This document shows positions 5,550 through 8,866 of a stretch of 8,866 nucleotides of DNA, piece by piece. A program made the position numbers and the translations under genes. Location: the NCBI GenBank assembly GCA_945956975.1, contig CAMFKC010000061.1, forward strand, positions 1-8,866, read 5' to 3'. The notes under the pieces are model-generated. The model saw only the letters and a program-made list of their open reading frames with translations, was not told the DNA's origin and searched no databases. Positions within the stretch are counted from its first letter, which is position 1, and every line of letters starts with the position of its first letter. This DNA comes from an uncultured Methylocystaceae bacterium (lineage in GTDB: Bacteria > Pseudomonadota > Alphaproteobacteria > Rhizobiales > Beijerinckiaceae).

Positions 5550-7628
5550 TCAGTGCCCGTTCACCTTCTCGCTCGCCCTTGCCGCTACGATCGCGTCGGC
5601 GTGCTTGCCGACGACTTCGGCGAGATGGTCGAATTTCGCCGTGTATGAGCCGACGCCCGAGGTCGCGGAGCGCAGGTCGACGATCAGGCCGGCCATCTCC
5701 GCTTCCGGGATCTGCGCCTCCAGCACGTCCCAGCCTTCCCAACCTGGGCGGCCGTCGAAGCCCAGAATTTGCCCGCGCCGGCCCGAGACGATGGCGGTTG
5801 CGCGCGACATGGCTTCGCTCGGCACGGCGATGGAGACGGCGAGGATCGGCTCCAGCAGCGCGGGCCCGGATTTCTCCAGCGCCTCCTGCATGCCGATGCG
5901 CGCGGCGGTGCGGAAGGCCATGTCGGAGGAATCGACCGTATGATAGGAGCCGTCCACCAGCGACACGGCGACATCCACGACGGGGAAGCCGAGCGGCCCC
6001 TGCGCGCAGGCGTCGCGGCAGCCGGCTTCCACGGAGGAGAAATACTGCCGCGGCACGGAGCCGCCGTGCACCTTCTCCTCGAACAGGAAGCCTGCGCCGC
6101 GCTCCTGCGGGCGCACGTCGAGCACGACGTCGCCGAACTGGCCGTGGCCGCCGGACTGCTTCTTGTGGCGGCCGCGCACATGCGCGGTGTGGCGGATCGT
6201 CTCGCGATAGGCGACGCCGCTCTTTCTCGCTTCCACCGTCACGCCGAAGCGCGCCGCGAGGCGTTCGAGCGCGACGCGCAAATGCATCTCGCCCTGGCCC
6301 GAGAGTTTCATCTCGCCGGATTCCTGATCCTGCGTGAAGATCAGCGAGCTATCCTCTTCGGTGAGTTTCGCCATGGCGGCGGCGAGCTTCACCTCGTCCT
6401 TGCGATCGCGGATCGCGAGCGACAGCGCATGCACGGGCTGCGGCGTCGGCGGGCGGCCGGAGATCTGCTGCGGCTTGCCGCCCTTGGAATCGCCGATCGT
6501 TTCGCCGGACGCAATGTGATCGAGACGGCCGAAGGCGAGCGTGTCGCCTTCCTCGGCCTTGCCGACCTTGGTCGAGGCCGAGCCGATCATGCGCGAGAGC
6601 GACGCAATGCGATCCTCGCCACCGTTGGCGCCCATCACCGTCGCGCCATCCGTGAAGACGCCGCGCAGCACGCGCACGATGGAGAGCTTGCCGCCGTGCG
6701 CGGTGTGCACGGTGCGCAGGGACTGGCCGATGGCCGGGCCCGCATCCGCCACGCCGAGACGCGCGCGCGTCTGCGCGATGTTCGGAGATTCATGGCGCAG
6801 CGCCTTCAGAAGGCGCGTCACGCCATTGCCGCGCTCGGCCGAGCCGATCAGCATGGGCACGACATGACCATCGCGCAATTCACGCGCGAGGTCGTCGAAG
6901 ACCTGATCGCGCGGCGGCTCGATGTCGGAGATCAGTTCCTCCATCAGCGCGTCGTCGTAGTCGGCGAGCTTCTCCAGCATCGTGTAGCGCGCTTCCTTTT
7001 CCCGCGGCAGGTCGCCGGCGGGCACGTCGATGATCGTGGAGGGCGCGTGCTCGCGGTAGACGAAGGCCCGTTCCAGCGCGAGGTCGATGAAGCCGGTGGC
7101 GATGCCGCTCTGCCAGATCGGAATCTGGCGCAGCAGCAGCGGCGCGCGCGAGGCGGGCTGCAACATGCCGAGCGTCTCGTGCACGCGTTGCGTGGCGGCG
7201 TCGATCTTGTTGAGGAAGAGGAGGCGGGGGACGCCGAGCTCCTCGAGTTCGCGCAGGATCAGCTGCAGCGCGGGAATCTTGCGCGGGTCCGCCTCGCAGA
7301 CCACGATGGCCGCGTCGCACAGCGGCAGCACGTCGCGCATCTCGTTGGCGAATTCGACGGAGCCGGGGCAATCGATGAAGGTGTAGCGGTCGCCGAGGTA
7401 ATCGGCGGTGGCGACATTGGCTTCCACGCTCATGGCGTGGGCGCGGGCCTCGGCGCTGGAATCGCCGACGGAGGAGCCGTCGCGCACGTTGCCCTGCCGG
7501 GATATGGCGCCCGTGCGCGCCATGATGCTTTCGAGAAGGGTGGTCTTGCCGCTCTGGAAGGGACCGACCAGCGCGATCAGCCGCGGTCCCATCGCTCTTC
7601 TGCCGCCATTGGCCGGCGCGTCGTTCAT
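5550..7628 (-). CDS. EF-G-like translational GTPase paralogue
   Basis: This 692-residue protein has the full EF-G domain plan but diverges from the housekeeping factor that drives ribosomal translocation. The P-loop is GPFQSGKT (22-29) instead of AHIDAGKT. Switch I has HAMSVEANVA (64-73) where EF-G has RGITI. G3 is DCPGS (86-90), so the usual DTPGH catalytic His is Ser. G4 is NKID (140-143), with a G5-like GSA (262-264). Domain II covers about 297-387. Domain III (about 400-475) has SGQGEMHL. Domain IV has the canonical GGHGQFGDVVLDV and GSYHTVDSSDMAF; domain V follows from about 595 to 680. This matches the 'elongation factor G-like' family (the EF-G2/FusA2 type), whose members co-exist with true EF-G and whose role is unclear. 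A ribosome-linked job is inferred. GGGAG at 7635-7639 with a 6-base spacer supports the ATG at 7628. It is preceded by a structured leader and followed by the GNAT gene. Confidence 0.9.
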   Translation of the reverse strand: MNDAPANGGRRAMGPRLIALVGPFQSGKTTLLESIMARTGAISRQGNVRDGSSVGDSSAEARAHAMSVEANVATADYLGDRYTFIDCPGSVEFANEMRDVLPLCDAAIVVCEADPRKIPALQLILRELEELGVPRLLFLNKIDAATQRVHETLGMLQPASRAPLLLRQIPIWQSGIATGFIDLALERAFVYREHAPSTIIDVPAGDLPREKEARYTMLEKLADYDDALMEELISDIEPPRDQVFDDLARELRDGHVVPMLIGSAERGNGVTRLLKALRHESPNIAQTRARLGVADAGPAIGQSLRTVHTAHGGKLSIVRVLRGVFTDGATVMGANGGEDRIASLSRMIGSASTKVGKAEEGDTLAFGRLDHIASGETIGDSKGGKPQQISGRPPTPQPVHALSLAIRDRKDEVKLAAAMAKLTEEDSSLIFTQDQESGEMKLSGQGEMHLRVALERLAARFGVTVEARKSGVAYRETIRHTAHVRGRHKKQSGGHGQFGDVVLDVRPQERGAGFLFEEKVHGGSVPRQYFSSVEAGCRDACAQGPLGFPVVDVAVSLVDGSYHTVDSSDMAFRTAARIGMQEALEKSGPALLEPILAVSIAVPSEAMSRATAIVSGRRGQILGFDGRPGWEGWDVLEAQIPEAEMAGLIVDLRSATSGVGSYTAKFDHLAEVVGKHADAIVAARASEKVNGH

Positions 7629-7634
7629 GGCAAA

Positions 7635-7714
7635 CTCCCGTGACCTGACGGCGCGGGAGCTACGGCGCCCCGCGCCATCGTCTCAGGATCGTTTCACCCT
7701 CGCGGGACGATGGC
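7635..7714 (-). promoter_or_regulatory. Structured leader with overlapping inverted repeats before the EF-G-like gene
   Basis: Three inverted repeats overlap here. GCCATCGTC (7674-7682) pairs with GACGATGGC (7706-7714), 9 bases with a 23-base spacer. GGCGCGGG (7650-7657) pairs with CCCGCGCC (7669-7676), 8 bases with an 11-base loop. CTCCCG (7635-7640) pairs with CGGGAG (7654-7659), 6 bases with a 13-base loop, and would hide the Shine-Dalgarno sequence GGGAG. The second stem competes with both the first (3 shared bases) and the third (4 shared bases). This could be a translational switch, but high GC content makes chance pairing likely. No known riboswitch class was recognised. Confidence 0.35.
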
Positions 7715-7752
7715 AAGACTCTGGATCAATGTCGAAAGCGGGTCTCGCGCCA

Positions 7753-8271
7753 TCACTTGTGCCGACGGGCGCGCGGCCTGGCGGCCGGTTCCGGCGGCGC
7801 ATATTCCAGCGTCACGGCCGTGACGCCAGCGGCGACATCAACCCCGATCTGCGCCTGCACCGAGAAAGGCTGCAGGCTGAACGAACGATTGGATCCGCCG
7901 ACCAGCGCATTGGCGCCGAGGCCGACGCCCGCAGTCGCCGAGGCCCCGACGCCGCCATAGTCGCCGGCAAGCGAGCCCGGCTGCAAGCCTGCGGTGGGGG
8001 CGAAGACAGCCCAGTCGAGATGCCCGGGCCCGGTGGCGCCCAGCGCCAGTCCGAAGCGCGAGATCGTGCCGACATAGCGCTCGGCGCGCCCGTCATCCCG
8101 GAAGAACCAGCAATCGAGCGCCTTGCTGGAGGTGATCACGACCCCTACGCCGGGCGCGACATCGCATTCGAGCGCGCCGATGCGGGTGGTGTTGGCGGCG
8201 GAAGCCGGCAGGATTGACAAGGCCCCGGCGAACAGCGAGGCGGCGACAAGGGTCGTGGCTGCGAATTTCAT
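7753..8271 (-). CDS. DUF992 family exported protein
   Basis: This 172-residue protein matches DUF992, an alphaproteobacterial family of unknown function. Residues 1-25 form a Sec signal peptide (MKFAATTL, a hydrophobic core and a cleavage site after PASA), so the mature protein is periplasmic or secreted. The domain begins with IGALECDVAPGVGVVITSSKALDCWF (31-56); its two cysteines, 36 and 54, probably form a disulphide. Next come ERYVGTISRFGLALG, then LAGDYGGVGASATAGVGLGANALVGG, the glycine-rich core of the family, and FSLQPFSVQAQIGVDVAAGVTAVTL. A short basic tail (ARPRARRHK) ends the protein. CTGGAG (8279-8284) sits 7 bases before the ATG. It begins about 50 bases after the terminator of the aminotransferase, so it starts a new unit, probably with a promoter in or near that terminator. 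Read-through into the EF-G-like gene 124 bases downstream is possible, because no T-run terminator is seen. Confidence 0.9.
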   Translation of the reverse strand: MKFAATTLVAASLFAGALSILPASAANTTRIGALECDVAPGVGVVITSSKALDCWFFRDDGRAERYVGTISRFGLALGATGPGHLDWAVFAPTAGLQPGSLAGDYGGVGASATAGVGLGANALVGGSNRSFSLQPFSVQAQIGVDVAAGVTAVTLEYAPPEPAARPRARRHK

Positions 8272-8311
8272 CTATGTGCTCCAGATGCGTTTGCGTTGTT
8301 CCTGGCCGCGC

Positions 8312-8345
8312 ACAAAAGAAAGCGCCGCCCGTTTCGGGGCGGCGC
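8312..8345 (-). terminator. Rho-independent terminator of the aminotransferase gene
   Basis: On the minus strand a perfect 9-base GC stem (8322-8330 with 8337-8345) and a 6-base loop are followed by TTTCTTTTGT (8312-8321). It lies about 28 bases after the aminotransferase stop codon and before the DUF992 gene. Confidence 0.85.
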
Positions 8346-8373
8346 CAAAACGCACAGAGCTGTCGAGGCTGCG

Positions 8374-8866
8374 TCAGGTCAGGTTGGCGCAGAAGCGCTG
8401 GATGCGCGAGCAGGCGTCTTCCAGCACCTTGTCCGACGTCGCGTAGGAGACGCGGAAGTTCGGCCCGGTGCCGAAGGCCGACCCCTGCACCGTTGCGACG
8501 CCTTCAGCTTCCAGAAGCTCCGTCACGAAGTCCTGGTCGGTCTCGATCGTCTTGCCCGAGGGCGTCTTGAGGCCGATCGTTCCCGCGCAGGACGGGAAGA
8601 CATAGAAGGCGCCTTCCGGGCTCGGGCACTTGAGGCCGCGCGCCTGGCCGAGCATGGACACGACGAGATCGCGGCGGGCCTGGAAGGCCTTGCGCGAGGT
8701 CGCGATGAAGTCCTGCGGACCGTTCAGCGCTTCGACCGACGCCCATTGCGCGATCGTGCAGGCGCCCGACGTCTGCTGGCCCTGGATCATGTCCATGGCC
8801 TTGATCAGCTTCTCGGGCCCGGCCGCGTAGCCGATGCGCCAGCCGGTCATGGCATAGGCCTTGGAC
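8374..8866 (-). CDS. Class I PLP-dependent aspartate aminotransferase, C-terminal part (cut by right window edge)
   Basis: The last 163 residues of a fold-type I aminotransferase are visible; the N-terminus lies beyond the right edge. The first complete codons read SKAYAMTGWRIGYAAGPEKL. In the aspartate aminotransferase family the Lys of this SKxYAMTGWR motif holds pyridoxal phosphate as a Schiff base, and the downstream Arg helps bind its phosphate. GQQTSGACTIAQWASVEAL, SPEGAFYVFP and, near the C-terminus, FRVSYATS follow; the Arg in FRVSYATS is the usual ligand of the substrate alpha-carboxylate. The enzyme should move an amino group between aspartate (or a related amino acid) and 2-oxoglutarate in the cytosol. 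The sequence is closest to the subgroup called aatA in rhizobia, some members of which also accept prephenate. I give no gene symbol because the specificity region is missing. The gene ends with TGA at 8374-8376, just before a clear terminator. Confidence 0.93.
   Translation of the reverse strand, partial: SKAYAMTGWRIGYAAGPEKLIKAMDMIQGQQTSGACTIAQWASVEALNGPQDFIATSRKAFQARRDLVVSMLGQARGLKCPSPEGAFYVFPSCAGTIGLKTPSGKTIETDQDFVTELLEAEGVATVQGSAFGTGPNFRVSYATSDKVLEDACSRIQRFCANLT

Noticed and set aside
5769..7643. A 624-codon plus-strand open frame opposite the EF-G-like gene
   Set aside because: Low-complexity His/Arg/Ala-rich product with no family features; it is the antisense shadow of a well-defined GTPase.
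1..8866. A single operon or functional cluster covering the window
   Set aside because: All genes face the same way, but two strong terminators, at least two separate promoters and unrelated functions argue for several independent units.

Overview
The window is high-GC chromosomal DNA that reads as an alphaproteobacterium, most likely order Hyphomicrobiales (Rhizobiales). The main clues are a DUF992 exported protein, a DUF2852 protein, an extensin-like lipoprotein and a SKAYAMTGWRIGY-type aspartate aminotransferase, a combination typical of that order. This placement rests on family recognition only, not on a search. Every gene I can support lies on the minus strand, so transcription runs from the right edge to the left edge. 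I see no tRNA, rRNA, CRISPR array, insertion sequence or prophage gene, and no gap without a gene longer than 300 bases.

In order of transcription (right to left): the C-terminal part of a PLP-dependent class I aminotransferase (8374-8866, cut by the window edge), closed by a good intrinsic terminator; a DUF992 exported protein (7753-8271); a 124-base spacer rich in inverted repeats; a divergent EF-G-like translational GTPase (5550-7628); a COG3981-type GNAT acetyltransferase (4908-5477); a promoter region carrying a 31-base near-palindrome; a DUF2852 membrane protein (4238-4750) with a textbook terminator; a 709-residue protein joining a six-helix membrane domain to a retinol-saturase/carotenoid-isomerase-like FAD oxidoreductase (2034-4163); an extensin-like lipoprotein (956-1945); an unrecognised 70-residue protein (555-767); and the N-terminal third of a cytochrome P450 (2-472, cut by the left edge), with its own promoter and a possible operator.

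The genes do not form one obvious pathway. Terminators or promoter signals separate most of them, so this looks like a run of short transcription units facing the same way. DUF992 with the EF-G-like gene, and the EF-G-like gene with GNAT, are the pairs most likely to share transcripts. The oxidoreductase and the P450 could both act on isoprenoid lipids, but two unrelated genes lie between them and I see no evidence that they cooperate.

I did not find a clear undescribed multi-gene system. The best leads are the leader of the EF-G-like gene, where overlapping inverted repeats include one that could mask the Shine-Dalgarno sequence; the EF-G-like GTPase itself, whose G3 motif ends in Ser instead of the catalytic His; the membrane-domain/oxidoreductase fusion; and two compact promoter-operator arrangements, before the DUF2852 gene and before the P450 gene.
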